DNA of 64,000 nucleotides from Basidiobolus meristosporus CBS 931.73 (taxonomy: Eukaryota > Basidiobolomycota > Basidiobolomycetes > Basidiobolales > Basidiobolaceae), in the NCBI GenBank assembly GCA_002104905.1, contig MCFE01000059.1, positions 62,001-126,000 on the forward strand. Direction: 5' to 3'. This document shows positions 11,225 through 22,429 of this stretch, piece after piece; position 1 is the stretch's first letter; each line of letters opens with the position of its first letter. Below the pieces are notes generated by a model. The model was not told where the DNA came from, ran no database searches, and worked only from the letters and a program-made list of their open reading frames with translations. The position numbers were made by a program, and so were the translations under genes.

Positions 11225-12637
11225 TTGAAAAGGCATGATAAGGTCTTTTTATACAATGACAAGGAGATGGGACTCTTAAAGACATTGGTTGAAAAACCTT
11301 TCAAGATTCATACAGTGCCCCACACACCCTGGTCATTTAAGCCCTACCCACTGCCCAGAGGACTCCAAGCTGATGTGCATGACCTACTTAAGAAGAAGAT
11401 AGAAGCTGGTATCCTAGAACCTTGCCATGGACCTTATGCTAACAGATGGTTTGTGACCAAAAAGAAGAATGGAAAGCTCCGTTTCATTCAAGACATGCAA
11501 CCAGCAAATGCTGTCACTATCAGAAATGCTGCTATACCTCCATCTATTGATGACTTTGAAGAAAGCTTTGGTGGCCACTCCATCTACTCAACATACAATC
11601 TCTACTCAGGATATGACCAGATCCCCCTTGATGAGACATCAAGAGATATGTTTGCACTCCAAACACCATTTGGACTGTTAAGGATGACAAGACTCAGCCA
11701 GGGGGCTATAAACTCCATGACTGAGTTCCAGAGATGCATGGTGAATGTACTGTATCAGTTTATACCTGAAAAACTTGCTGTCTTTGTTGATGACATAGGC
11801 ATCAAAGGACCAAAATTCTGGGACACCACTGAAGTCATGCCTGGAGTAAGAAAGTTTGTCTATGACCATATTTCAGACAATGATGCTATATTACAAGCCA
11901 CTGAAGAAGCTGGACTCACCATCAGTGGAGAGAAAAGCAGCTTTGGTGTATCAGAGATATCCATTGTTAGACAAAAACACAACACCTTTGGTTGTTCACC
12001 TGGAGACTCCAAGACACAAAAGATATGCAACTGGCCTACCTCCACAAATCTAACACAAGCTCATGGCTTTGTGGCAGCTTGTGGGTTCTTTAGGATCTGG
12101 ATCCCAAGATTTTCTGAGATAGCAGAACCAGTCTACCAACTACAGAGAGCAAATACCCCATTTATCTGGGGAGAAGCGCAAGAAGAAGCCATGCAATTAC
12201 TGAAAGAGGCCTTAGTATCTCCACCAGTTCTAGGACCTCTTGTCTATCAGAACACTGACTGCCCACCTATTTTGACAGTGGATGCAAGCCCCATAGGAGC
12301 TGGGGCACTACTTGGCCAAGATGATCAAGATGGCAACCACTATGCCTGCAGATATGAGAGCTGTCTATTCTCTCCTAGAGAACAAAGATACTCACAGATT
12401 AAGAGAGAGCTAATAGGAGTTGTGAAGATGTTGACAAAGCTGAAGGCACAACTCTATATGACACATTTCATCCTAGAGACAGATGCCAAGCCACTTATAG
12501 GAATGATCAACAATCCTGACCTACCTGATGATGCCACAAACCAATGGATGACATGGCTGAGAATGTTTGACTTTGAGGTCAGACATATCCCTGGCAAGAC
12601 AAATGTTGTGGCTGATGCACTCTCCAGGAAGGGATGA
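11225..12637 (+). pseudogene. Gypsy A reverse transcriptase-RNase H
   Basis: A 470-codon open frame. RT covers about residues 35-270 (PYPLPRGLQADVHDLL, WFVTKKKNGKLRFIQD). The second catalytic block is FVDD at residues 187-190. The first catalytic position, normally Asp in the 'DLxSGYDQ' block, reads Asn (YNLYSGYDQ, codon AAT about 11597-11599). RNase H spans about residues 340-470 (LTVDASPIGAGALLG, then LETDAKPLIGM, then IPGKTNVVADALSRK). The Asn at the first catalytic position predicts an inactive polymerase despite the open frame. A stop follows the RNase H, and integrase continues in broken frames. Confidence 0.88.
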
Positions 12638-13989
12638 CAATTATTTGAGGACTTGTACCCTGACTTTGATGATGTGATTGATGCAGAGATCCAACAGATT
12701 GCCATCAAAGACCAAGAGAGAACTACCAGGAGTCTGATCAAGGAATATCTAAAGACACTCAAGAAACCTAGTTAGATGGATATTCAGGAGTTTATAAAAC
12801 TCAGAAAGAAGGCACACCACTACTACCTCAAAGATGATCTTCTCTTTAAATGAGTGAAGCCTGGACTTATGCAAAGAAGAGTAGTCACCACCCCACAAGA
12901 GTAACTCAACATCAAGACAAGTATCCACCAAGGAGAACCAGGAGGGCATAGAGGACAAGAAGCTACCCACAATACTGCAGCTCACAGGTACTACTGGGAA
13001 AACATGAACTATGATATCCAACACTTTGTTGAGTCATATGTAGCCTGCCAGAAGAGATCCTCCAGGTGTTACAAAGACCACTGCATCCTACCTACACAAT
13101 CTGTCTATGGCAAAAGGTTGGTACTGACCTTGTCCACATGCCAACAGCTGGACCAAAAAAGTACCTGATTGTTCCTAGAGATGACCTTAGTGGATGGGCA
13201 GAGGCTTGAGCCTTGCCCAACAACAAGAGCCATACCATTTGGAGATTTATACTTGAAGACATCATCTGCAGATTTGGCTGCATCCGGCAGTTGGTGGCTG
13301 ACAGAGGAGAGACAACATCCTAAATGATCCAGGAGTTGTGCTCAAAGTACAAGATACACATTGCTTTTACTACAGCTTACCACCCTCAAGCCAATGGGAA
13401 TATAGAGAGAGGACATGGACCATTGGAGAACTCTCTGGTCAAGACCTGTGAAAATAACACAACACTGTGGCCACAGCAATTACATCTTGCATTGTAGGCA
13501 GATAGAATTACTACCAAGAGAACAACTGGGTTATTGCCATCCAAGCTACTCTATGGACATGACTGCATACTACCAGTTGAGTTAAACACAGTTAATTAAG
13601 ACTCATTAAATTGGAGATCCAATATGCAGACTGAAGACCTCCATGCAACTCACATACAGCAACTTAATCACCATAACTTGAATGTCAACAGAGCTGCTGA
13701 ACAACTTAGGGATACACAACAGAATAACAAAGTGCCCTTTGACAAATCACACTCAACTAGACCAAAACCACTTTCACTAGGAGACCCAGTATTACTCTAT
13801 GATTCCACCTTGGACAAACAATGGAGTTGGAAGTTTGACAACAAATGGACTGGCCCCTACCTCATTTCCAAAGTGATTGGGAATGGAAGTTGTTACATAT
13901 CTGAGCTTGACAACACCCAGCTGAGAGCACCAGTTATGGGAAACCAACTTAAGTTATTCAAGCATAGGAATTTTGCTCATCAAGATTAG
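12638..13989 (+). pseudogene. Gypsy A integrase remnant
   Basis: Downstream of the RNase H stop the frame is broken many times, but an integrase can be followed. A zinc-binding-like N-terminal part lies near 12940-13090. Catalytic-core-like segments follow at about 13100-13440 (VGTDLVHMPTAG-like, then an ADRG-like block near 13295). A last open piece, 13624-13989 (121 codons), has LGDPVLLYDSTLDKQW and the WTGPYLISKV block, the SH3/chromo-like tail of gypsy integrases. The end lies about 40 bp before the 3' LTR. Confidence 0.72.
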
Positions 13990-14028
13990 TTTGCTTTGAC
14001 TCAAGCTTGATGCTGAGACAGGGGTGGA

Positions 14029-14095
14029 TGTAGTGGGGTGACAGTGACACCCACTGACAGATGTGCTCATTCCCATATTTTCTGCTTCCCTATAT
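14029..14095 (+). repeat. 3' LTR stub of gypsy A
   Basis: The first 67 bp of the LTR (TGTAGTGGGGTGACAGTGAC...). The intact 5' copy continues with 'tctctaccacac', but here the sequence switches after 'tatat' to CCCTATGAAAAATTATTG, the terminus of the Tnp2 transposon. Confidence 0.85.
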
Positions 14096-15207
14096 CCCTA
14101 TGAAAAATTATTGCAATTATCCGGTCAAAAGGCCGTCACAAAGTTAATGTCCCATGACTAAGAGGTACTGATCTTGTCAGGACACCGTCCAGAGACCGTT
14201 GAAAAATAATTGCACCCTAGATTTCACAAAAAACTTTGTCAAAATTTTTCATCACAACAATGTATAAGTGGCTTTTGATTGGTCCCCTGCCAATTTGCTC
14301 ACTTTCTGATCCCGGACACTCTATTGCCTCCTATGTTTGTGTGAATTGATTGGCTATTGCCTCTTTTTCATACTCCTTACTTCCTGACTCAACTGTTTCT
14401 CTTACTTTTCATGCGTAGAAATTGATTTATTTCCATTGAAACTTCAGTTGTACCTCAATTGCCAATTGTATTGACCTATACAAGTCTCTATACCCTACAT
14501 TAACATTAAGCCCAACCCCACACTTAACAAGTAACTCCATTAAAAGCCACCACTCAATAAGTATTTCTGCTGTAAAGCTCTGGTTCCACAACTTTGGCAG
14601 GAACCCAACGGCTTTATACCACTGTTCATTCTCTGGTTCCCACACATCCTGGTCTTCAGTTGGCACTGCAAGGTCTAGCTCCTCATCTGCCAGTCTTTGC
14701 AATAAATCCTTGCAATATTCCAGTGCGTTTTCTTGAGCACTGCTCTTGAAGAAGTGCTGCAACCTCTTGGTGTGCCTATTGATGTTCTAAAACTCCACTG
14801 AAGGCATTGTGATAGTCTTTTAAGTTCTTGACATTGTAGCCTTGTCTGTAAGTGGGATCTCCACTCTGTCAACAATGGAGGCTGTGGAGGCTGTGGTAGA
14901 CAAATTGCCTTTTTCAGCAAACTCATCTACCTTGCTAGAGTGTAGCTCAACTGGCTGCGCTTCCAACTCTTGTGAAAACAACTGTTTTCTTGTTGGTAAT
15001 TCTTCTTGGCTGTGACAGGATTCTGTCTGTTCCTGGCTTACGGTGTTAATTGGCAAGAACTTTAGTTTCTTTTGCATGCCTCCCTGTCTCAGGCTTGGGT
15101 AGACATTTTTCCCTATACCTTTTCCTTTATCACTGCCAGGTCCTTCACTGCTACTTTGACTGGGTGCTTCTTGAGTGGTACTACGCTTTTTCCTTGATAA
15201 ATGTGGT
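14096..15207 (-). pseudogene. Tnp2 transposon copy 2: terminus and gene X C-terminal half
   Basis: The CCCTATG terminus at 14096 is followed by the same approximately 320-bp subterminal region as at 2513. Then gene X runs on the minus strand (14427-14762, 14675-14926 and the left part of 14820-15386). It matches gene X copy 1 in the HFFKSSAQE, EYCKDLLQRL and Q.VWEP.NEQW segments. Homology to copy 1 stops at about 15207. The frame is the best preserved of the C-terminal halves but still contains a frameshift near 14700-14820. Confidence 0.65.
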
Positions 15208-15341
15208 GCAACAAGGAGGACCACAACATCTTGGTGTACAATCAAGGTGCCCAGCCAGATGGAATAATTAGGCACCACTCCTACTGTTGTGTCCAGTTGG
15301 TCATTTGCTAGCCATACTTCAACGGTGCTGTTGGGGACTAT
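15208..15341. other. Unassigned sequence between gene X fragment and MITE
   Basis: A short piece of about 134 bp. It lacks homology to the gene X copies and is not part of the following MITE arms. It is open on the minus strand as an upstream extension of the gene X frame, but I cannot identify the source. Confidence 0.3.
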
Positions 15342-16005
15342 AGACTTGTTCTGTTGGATGGTGCCACATTGAGCAATTAGTGCCAAATGATACCATAGTG
15401 TGCCATAGAGGCCAATTGAACCTATACTTGGCCACAGAGTGTGAAACAGAGCTCTGCATCTCCATGTAAAGCAGCCCCTGTGCTTCTCCTACAATGCCAG
15501 AGAAAGTGCATTTCTTGACATTTTTTTATGAATCAATGTTGGGCAGGATGTCTAAGAGCACAAACAAATTGAAGACATGCATCAGGTACTCAATACCCAT
15601 GGCACTCTGAGTCTAGCTCCTGTGGCTTGCAACATGTAACAAAAATGCATGGCACTATCTTGGACCACTAGTATTATCTGGCACTATAAGTGCTTTATAT
15701 AGATCGTACTTTAGGGCTAATAATTAAATATAGTACCAGTGGTCCAAGATAGTGCCATGCATTTTTGTTACATGTTGCAAGCCACAGGAGCTAGACTCAG
15801 AGTGCCATGGGTATTGAGTACCTGATGCATATCTTTGATTCTTTTGTGCTCTTACACATCCTGCTCAACATTGACCAAACAAAAAGTTCAAAAAATGGAT
15901 CTTCTCCAACACAATGGGTGAAACACAGGGGCTGCTTTGCAAGAAGATGAAAAACTATGTTTCACACACTGTGGTCAAGGATAGGTCCACATGGCCTCCC
16001 TGGCA
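15342..16005. mobile_element. Foldback MITE (AGACTTGTTC ends), right end truncated
   Basis: Starts AGACTTGTTCTGTTGGATGG at 15342. The left half (to about 15690) and right half (from about 15735) are long inverted copies of each other. Landmarks are 'ttggaccactagtattatctggcac' against 'taccagtggtccaagatag', and 'catgtaaagcagcccctgtg' against 'acacaggggctgctttgc'. About 60 bp of the outer right arm are missing where Tnp2 sequence begins. It is homologous to the complete element at 51002-51735 and non-coding. Confidence 0.75.
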
Positions 16006-17164
16006 CACTTATCCAATGCCAACTTGATGCATCTACAGCTATTGTACAAGGAGCTTGTTGCAGGATTAGAATGGCTACACCACAAGCATAACGCTGAATG
16101 TGTATATCTCTGCTGCTACTGTATCCACTCTCTATTCCATCTTGCTTGGTGTGTGGAGAATACTGGGCCTTGCTTCACCATTTGGGAGTTTCCTATGGAG
16201 TGTATGTGTGAGGAGATAGGAAGACAAGTCAAGTTGCAGGTGCTCCCATATCCCAATCCCATCAGCAATATTACCTTCAAGTCCATCATGGATGTGATGA
16301 GTTGGCACATGGAGGTCAGCCAGGAGGAGTTGTGAAATGTGGAGTACAGATGTGCACATGGAGACACCTATTCCTATGGCATTAAGAAGCTAAGCAGCCC
16401 CAATGTGTGGGTAGTCAGTTAAGTAATGAAAAGTTGGGTTGAGTACAACAAGCAACTATTGTTTTTAGGAAGAATCTACCAAGGTATGCCAGATTTCTCA
16501 GGGTGACAAACCAACTTCTACACTACTCAGTATAGAACTCGCACAAACAAGAGCCAGAGAACACCTATAAAGGGGACCAGAATCCAGAAGGGAGAAGGAA
16601 TATAATGGCTAAATACCAAGAGGTACTTTTCAGATATTCAGGAGATATCTATAGCAGAAGTGGCAGCAACAAAGCATATGTTTACAAGTTGTATATGATA
16701 CCAGCAGTACAAGGTATATGGCAACTTTGCAAGTATCACACTAAAAAGCTGTAAAGTTGAGGTGATAGAAGTATGTCAATTGTGCCCAGTGTGCACATTT
16801 GTAGAGGTTAGTAAGCAGGAGGCCATAGTTTTTTTTTGATTTGAGCTATATGTGGAATATCCAAGGTAGTAGTGGGTGAGCAAATAAAGAGGGGTGATTT
16901 TACAGTGGAATATATATATTGCATAAGGGGAGGTAAAAAAAGGAAATACCATTTGGTGAATTGGTATGGTAGCATTATACAGAAGTAGCTGTAGGCTGCC
17001 ATACTGCTCTAATATTGCCATCAGAGACTTGATGTGGAGCTGTCAAGATACCATTAAGTTTTCTGCCACATAAGGCAATTGGATGTCCTGGCTGGTCAGA
17101 ACCACTTAAGATAGTTGTAGAGCACATTAAGAATGCAATAATAGCATGCAATTATTGTCACAGC
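15991..17164 (+). pseudogene. Tnp2 transposase C-terminal part and 3' flank
   Basis: The frame 15991-16335 matches the conserved C-terminal region of fungal Tnp2 transposases. It has the YCIHSLFHLAWCVENTGPC block followed by EFPMECMCEEIGRQVK, comparable to the family's 'PMERYCG' motif. Further decayed coding matches run to about 16985 (LVNWYGSIIQK-like end, also at 55300-55340 and 25380-25420). After that comes a non-coding 3' region shared with 55340-55600. It ends at 17164 against a copia gag fragment. Whether it belongs to the same copy as 14096-15207 is unclear. Confidence 0.7.
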
Positions 17165-17892
17165 ACCAATCAAACCCTGTTGTTACAGCATTTCCATGTT
17201 CAGAATTCTTTTGCTGATTATCTCTCTTTTGGAAGCACTGGTCTGATGTGTGTCTTTTCCTTTTGCAGCAATAGCAAAACAGATTGCTGTTGCCTTTAAG
17301 GGGTCTTGAGTGCCTCCATTGTTGGTTATCATGACTTATCAAAGCATTTTCTTTTTCCTTCTTATTGGTACTGGATTCTCATAGCTCCTCATCCAGGAGC
17401 CTTCCATATTCATAATATATGCACAAATCTTCAGCTCTAGACTTTATGGAAGATACAAGGGCCTGAAACTTGTCTGTCAGGCTATTCAGGATGGTCACTA
17501 CAGTATCCTCAACAGTAGTTGGTACTCCCACCAATTCCTTCTTATCCACCAACAGGGTAATCCTGTTAATCACATTTTTCATTTCCTCTCCTGGTAGCAT
17601 CTTGGTAGTAATGCACTATTGTCTGAGATATATTGTCCTAGCAGATGAACATGACTGGTAGGTGTCTTCTAATGCCTTCAGGCATTTGTTACTGTTTATG
17701 CTCTTGATCAATGAATTAGCAATTTTGTCTTTGACATTGAGGCCAATGCAGTTTAAGGCACTGTGTTCCTTGTTCTAATTGTCCAGTGCTTCTATTTCTT
17801 CAGGAGGGCATTCTTCTCCCATGATAATATCTCAAAGGCCTCTTTCTTGTAGCAGCAGTTTCATCTTCAGCTTCCAAACTAGGTAGTCAGAT
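17165..17892 (-). pseudogene. Copia element E gag fragment
   Basis: Minus-strand pieces (17379-17600 and 17127-17342) match copia B gag, including the LLVDKKELVGVPTT segment and a zinc knuckle CYCCKRKRHTSDQC (CX2CX4HX4C) near 17265-17245. The 5' end of gag is joined directly to the middle of an LTR at about 17893. A deletion therefore removed the LTR 3' part, the primer site and the gag start. Confidence 0.78.
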
Positions 17893-18129
17893 CCTTGGCA
17901 TAACAAACATGTAGAATAGGTTTAGAAAGGTCCCAAAAACATGTGTGTAAAGCTTTAGGGCAGTTTAGACAACTTAGAATATTTTCACCAAAGCATCAGG
18001 TACCCAGCTCATAGAAGTTCTAAAGTAAATCCCAGCAAGAATTTTGGTCAGTATTCTCTATGATTTGAAGGTAATGAGTTAAGTGACTGAGTTAGGTGAA
18101 TGATTAGGTGGAATTACATATTTTTACAG
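17893..18129 (-). repeat. Partial 5' LTR of copia E
   Basis: Matches the copia A/B LTR from 'ggcataacaaacatgtagaatagg' to the LTR start (ttttacagc for ttttacaaca). About 110 bp of the LTR 3' part are deleted at the junction with gag. Confidence 0.75.
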
Positions 18130-18320
18130 CCAAATAAAGCAAAGTTGTATGGTGTCTAATATAACTCCACCACAGTCATCAGCACAACAAGGGCCAGACA
18201 ACAGCTTGCATTGACATTTAGTGTAAGAAGCAGGTCTACATCTAAAAAGCCACATTAGCAGTGTACTCAATGAAGGTAATATTCTGAACTTTGCAGGCTC
18301 CCAGTCATATAGGCAATTGA
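18130..18320. other. Unassigned spacer between two head-to-head copia LTRs
   Basis: About 190 bp separate the outward-facing starts of copia E (minus) and copia C (plus). No homology to other parts of the window was found and no convincing gene is present. Confidence 0.4.
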
Positions 18321-18576
18321 TATTGTGGATATTTGTAACTTTACCTAAATATTCACCTAGGTTAGTCACCTAGATTATAGCCTACAAATCTCAGTGAATG
18401 CTGACAAAATTCCTTGTTGGAATTTACTTGGAAAATCTCCACCAAAACATCAGGTATTGTGCCAAGACTAAGCAAAATAATAGACACCACTTTTACATCC
18501 AATAAATCTCTATATGACAGCCACCTAATCTACCTGCACCCCAATCACTTAAAATATTTCTAAGACCCTCAAAACA
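18321..18576 (+). repeat. 5' LTR of copia C (internally deleted)
   Basis: Starts TATTGTGGATATTTG, corresponding to TGTTGTAAGAATTTG of the family, and ends ...AAAACA. It lacks roughly 90 bp from the middle compared with the 349-bp LTRs. It is followed by a primer-site-like 'ggtattgagc' (ggttatgagc in copia B). Confidence 0.75.
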
Positions 18577-20377
18577 GGTATTGAGCTGCAGATTATCACT
18601 CTCTGCAATGTTTACCATGGCTATTACTGGAACTGTCCCCTCTACCAAAAAGCCAGATGAAACCTACTACCAGGTGTGGAAGGTGAATATGAGGACTCTT
18701 ATACAGAATATAGCCTTTGGGATACTATTATGGCAGAAGATTGCTCCCCTAAAAATGTGGGAGAGGAAGTCTTATGGTACCAAAAGAAAAAATATAGTGT
18801 ATTTAGCTGCAGTTGCCTTAACATCTTAGACAAATTGCCAATCCAATACGTAAGCACAAAAGTGGCAAAGAATACCCTGAAGGCATTAGTAGACATCTTT
18901 CCAATGTATTCAGCTGCCAAGAAGTTAAATCTTGGATGAGGTTTCTTTACTGCAAAGCTGCTACTAGGACAAGAAACAAAAAGTCTAATCAACAGAAATA
19001 CACTGTTGGTTGATCAGATGGAATCAGTGGGGATACCAGACACTAATAAAGATATTGCAGTTACCATGCTGAATAATGTGACAGAAAGGTTTTGCGGCCT
19101 TCTATCAGACCTAGAGCGCACAACTGAAGATTTGACCTTACATTATGCATGTGGAAGACTCCTGAGCAAAGTATTAAAGATAACAAGCGCCAATAAGGTG
19201 GAGGTAGAAAGTGCCTTAATCAGCAATAATATTGAACAAAGAAGATACTCAAGACCTATCAAAAGAAACAGCTGTTACAAAAGGAAAGGACATGCACCAG
19301 ACTGGTGCTTCAAAAAGAGTTGTAATCAGCAGAAAATGCCTGTGTATGGAAATTATACTACAGCAGATGATTGACTATTTATACACACTAAATAAGACCA
19401 TCAGCAAGAATTTGCTGACATGATGCAACAAACTTGGAGCCTCTCAACACTTTACACACCCAAAAGATATGTTTACCAAATATAATGAAACTCCAATTAA
19501 GAAGGCTTTTATGGGTGATAATGGAACTCTTGATGTAGTTGGAGAAGGAACTATCCAATCAAGCCTTAGAAGCAGTAAGGAATCTACACACCTACCTTCA
19601 AAGAAGTACTCTAAGCATCAAAATAGCCTAGAACCCACTATCTATGAGTAAGGCCATAGCAGTATGACTTAATCTCAGATATGACAATTCTGGATGCTGG
19701 ATCATTCATCATAAAGGCACTCATATTGTTTCAGGTGTCAGAGATAGCAATTTATACATATTGACCTGTATTCCTTCATATCTGAGAGCCAATAGAAGCA
19801 ACCTAAATGAGGCAGCATCAATGCTTTTGCACAAGAGATTTGTAGACAATAATCATGATTACTTGGGCAAAATGATACAAGACCAGCTAGTTTCCGGAGT
19901 AAAAATTGACCCCCATGCTAATATGGAGCATTGTGAAGCATACATATATTTAAAACAAGCCAGACAGCTGTTCTATTGCACTGGACCAATCAAAACTGAG
20001 CAAAAATTAGATTTAATGCACTCAGAACTGTGTTATTCTATACAAAATTTATCCTGGGTGGGAAGAAGTTTTCTATCACTTTTATTGGTGATTACATTGA
20101 ATTCATAGGAGTATACTTCATGGAAGGTAATAAAAAAGCATGTTCTTAGCTCAGGGAGTTTGAAGTCATGGTGCAGTATATACCTCAAAATTTTCATCCA
20201 CTGATGTAAAATTGATGGGATAAAGTAAAAGACTACAGTACCATACACTGCACAACAAAATGGGATGGCAGAGCATGTAAATAGATCAGTAGCTGATATG
20301 GAGAGATCTATGTCCCATGTTTAAAATTTATTCTATATTTTTGGGTGGAATTAGTTTCTACAGCTGTATGTTTAAAA
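18577..20377 (+). pseudogene. Copia element C, left part (gag to integrase)
   Basis: Decayed copia polyprotein on the plus strand. The gag start (18581-18829) and gag pieces (19006-19374) include the zinc knuckle region RKGHAPDWC near 19285-19310. A protease-like stretch lies near 19430-19520. The integrase zinc-binding and core start are at 19761-20108 (SVLHKRFVDNNHD, EHCEAYIYLKQARQ). Sequence is collinear with copia B, with many stops. The element is interrupted at 20377 by gypsy B and resumes at 24689. Confidence 0.82.
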
Positions 20378-20745
20378 TGTTCCAAGTCTTGGTATAAGAG
20401 TTGTAGAGGAATAGGGAGTTTAGCTAGTATTGTATTCACTAAAACTTGAACTGATCTTTATTGAGGTTCCAGCAGCTCCTTATCTACATTTTGCTAGATC
20501 AATTGCTGACTAATTGTATTTCCTAATGTGGGTTGTAGCTGATAACTCATTTGATTGCATCATCATCAACCAATAAGATCCTACTTAATATGTCTATTTC
20601 TGTCTGATAACAATCTGCTGATTCATTTGCTGACTAATGCTACTGATTTGATAGATAATACTGATGTACTGATAACCTAAACATACACTAATTGACTTGA
20701 CTAAATACTGATCTAACTTAAACACTCCAGCAGCAGATCACAACA
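20378..20745 (-). repeat. 3' LTR of gypsy B
   Basis: 368 bp, TGTTCCAAGTCTTGG...ATCACAACA. Followed on the plus strand by 'ttctcccctac', the complement of the polypurine tract. Confidence 0.9.
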
Positions 20746-22275
20746 TTCTCCCCTACTAAGGTTGAGAGGGTTCCCCTGAATCTCTTTGCTTGTGAGATCA
20801 ATATCTTGATGGTTCAGTATTATCAGCAAGTCTTGCAAGCCTGAGTCTGTCCCTATGCACTAAGTCTTCCCAGTGTTGCCTTGTTTGTCAACTAGTTGGT
20901 AAGTTGCAAATGAACATTCTCTGATGATCTTGATTTGTCATGTCCATTGTGGCTTAAATTTCTTCCAAGTGTTGTTTCTTAGCAATACAAAGATCCTAAC
21001 TGTCAATGCTTCTGGTGCTATAGTCTTATCAAATCTCTGCTTCATCTTTTGTGCATTTTGAGATACCTTGGTCTGTGCCTCTTGACGTCTTTGTTCCAGT
21101 TGCTGGTGTCTACTTGGCTGACTGAGTTCATCTTCTAAGGTGTCTGTGAGCTTTGGTTATGTGAGATCTCCTGGAATCTTAAGTTCACATCAATAACCTA
21201 AGTAAAATGGCAATTGCTGGGTGGTGTTGTGTACTCAGACTCTGCATGCAAAGAGTGCTTGGTCTATATACTCAACCCATCTACTGACAACTCCATTTGC
21301 ATACTTGGTCAGCATTGTCCAAATAATCCATTAAGCCGTTGAGTGACTTCATTAGTTCTGAGGTGATATGCTGATGTTTTCAAGGGCTAGATCTGCTGCA
21401 TTTCCAGGTAAGCTTCCAATGTCTTTGCTATAAAGTTTGCACCTGTACTGGATAGAATCTCTACTAGGCATGCAAACTTTGCAAGGATCTCATGGTAGAT
21501 GAAACTTGCAACTTCTTGTTCACTGGCTAATGGTACAGCTTTAGCAACTGGCCATTTGGTGGCATGGTCAATTGCTACTAGGATCCAATGAATGCATTTC
21601 CTGATAGTTGGCAGTCTTCCAATAAAGTCAATTCCCCATCTTACAAGTAGTCTTACAGGCTCCAAGGAAAAGAGTTCAGCAATTCTCTGTGGTTGACCTG
21701 GGTTGATTTGGCAATTTGGGTATGTTTTCATTAGCTTCTCAATGTCTTGTTTCAATTGGGCCACCATGCTCTGGCTTTCACAAGGCTATAGGTTCCTTCA
21801 ATTCCAAGATGTCCATATCCATTGTGTAGCTTATGTATGAAATCCAGGCAAGCAACATAAGGTCAATAGGCAATAGGGCTTCCATCAACAATTTGGTGGA
21901 GTGTTTAATCCTGTACTACAAATTTGCCAGCTTCATCCTGGATTTTCTTCTTTATCTCTTCATCCACCTTGTTAGGAATGGCCTGGTCCTTCAAGTTCTT
22001 AGGTAATAGGCTAGGCCAATCTGATTCATGTACCAAGTTGAGTTGTGCAACCTGTTCTGATCTTGATAAGGTGTCAGCAACCATGTTGTTTTTTCCTGGG
22101 CAGTAGAAAATCTCTAAGTCAAATTGCTGAATTTATTCACTCCATCATGTCATTCTTCTAGAGAGTACCTTCTGAGTAAATACATACTTGAGGGAGGCAT
22201 GATCAGTCTTCACAGTGCATTTGACTCCTTCAATATAGCATCTCCATGTCTTCAAACCGTGGGTTAGAGTAAGCA
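20746..22275 (-). pseudogene. Gypsy B integrase and RNase H tail
   Basis: The minus-strand frame 21387-21767 gives the integrase core (WGIDFIGRLPTIRKCIHW, DHATKWPVAKAV, EILAKFACLVEIL). The block that normally reads 'DxGxNF' is degraded to STGANF, removing a catalytic Asp. The chromo-like tail lies at about 20780-21060 and the zinc-binding part near 21770-21900. The end of RNase H (TVKTDHASLKYVF, ADTLSRSEQVAQLN) lies at 22040-22230. Broken by stops and in parts almost identical to gypsy C. Confidence 0.8.
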
Positions 22276-22429
22276 TCTTAGGGATCAATCAGAAATTTTA
22301 GTACGCAAGCTTTTTAAGGCTTTAACCAAATCTCAGTATGCACTTCTTAATGCATATTATACAAATGACCCATGTACATTTCAGTGCATGGCAAAATTAA
22401 CAAGTGGTAAAAGCAAGGGACAAGGGTTA
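22276..22429. other. 154-bp filler sequence replacing RT/RNase H in gypsy B
   Basis: Alignment by eye with gypsy C is collinear up to about 22275 (gypsy C about 28073) and from about 22430 (gypsy C about 28840). The intervening ~760 bp of RT palm and RNase H of gypsy C are absent here. In their place is unrelated AT-rich sequence with no match elsewhere in the window. Confidence 0.6.

Larger units (their letters stand above)
8791..14095 (+). mobile_element. Ty3/gypsy retrotransposon A
   Basis: A plus-strand element with the order 5' LTR, gag, protease, RT-RNase H, integrase with a chromo-like tail, 3' LTR. The LTRs start TGTAGTGGGG at 8791 and 14029. A polypurine tract (gagacaggggtgga) precedes the 3' LTR. 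The 3' LTR is cut at 14095 by the CCCTATG terminus of Tnp2 transposon copy 2. The RT region keeps a 470-codon open frame, but the element is inactive by catalytic substitution and integrase breaks. Its sequence is clearly different from gypsy B/C. Confidence 0.9.
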
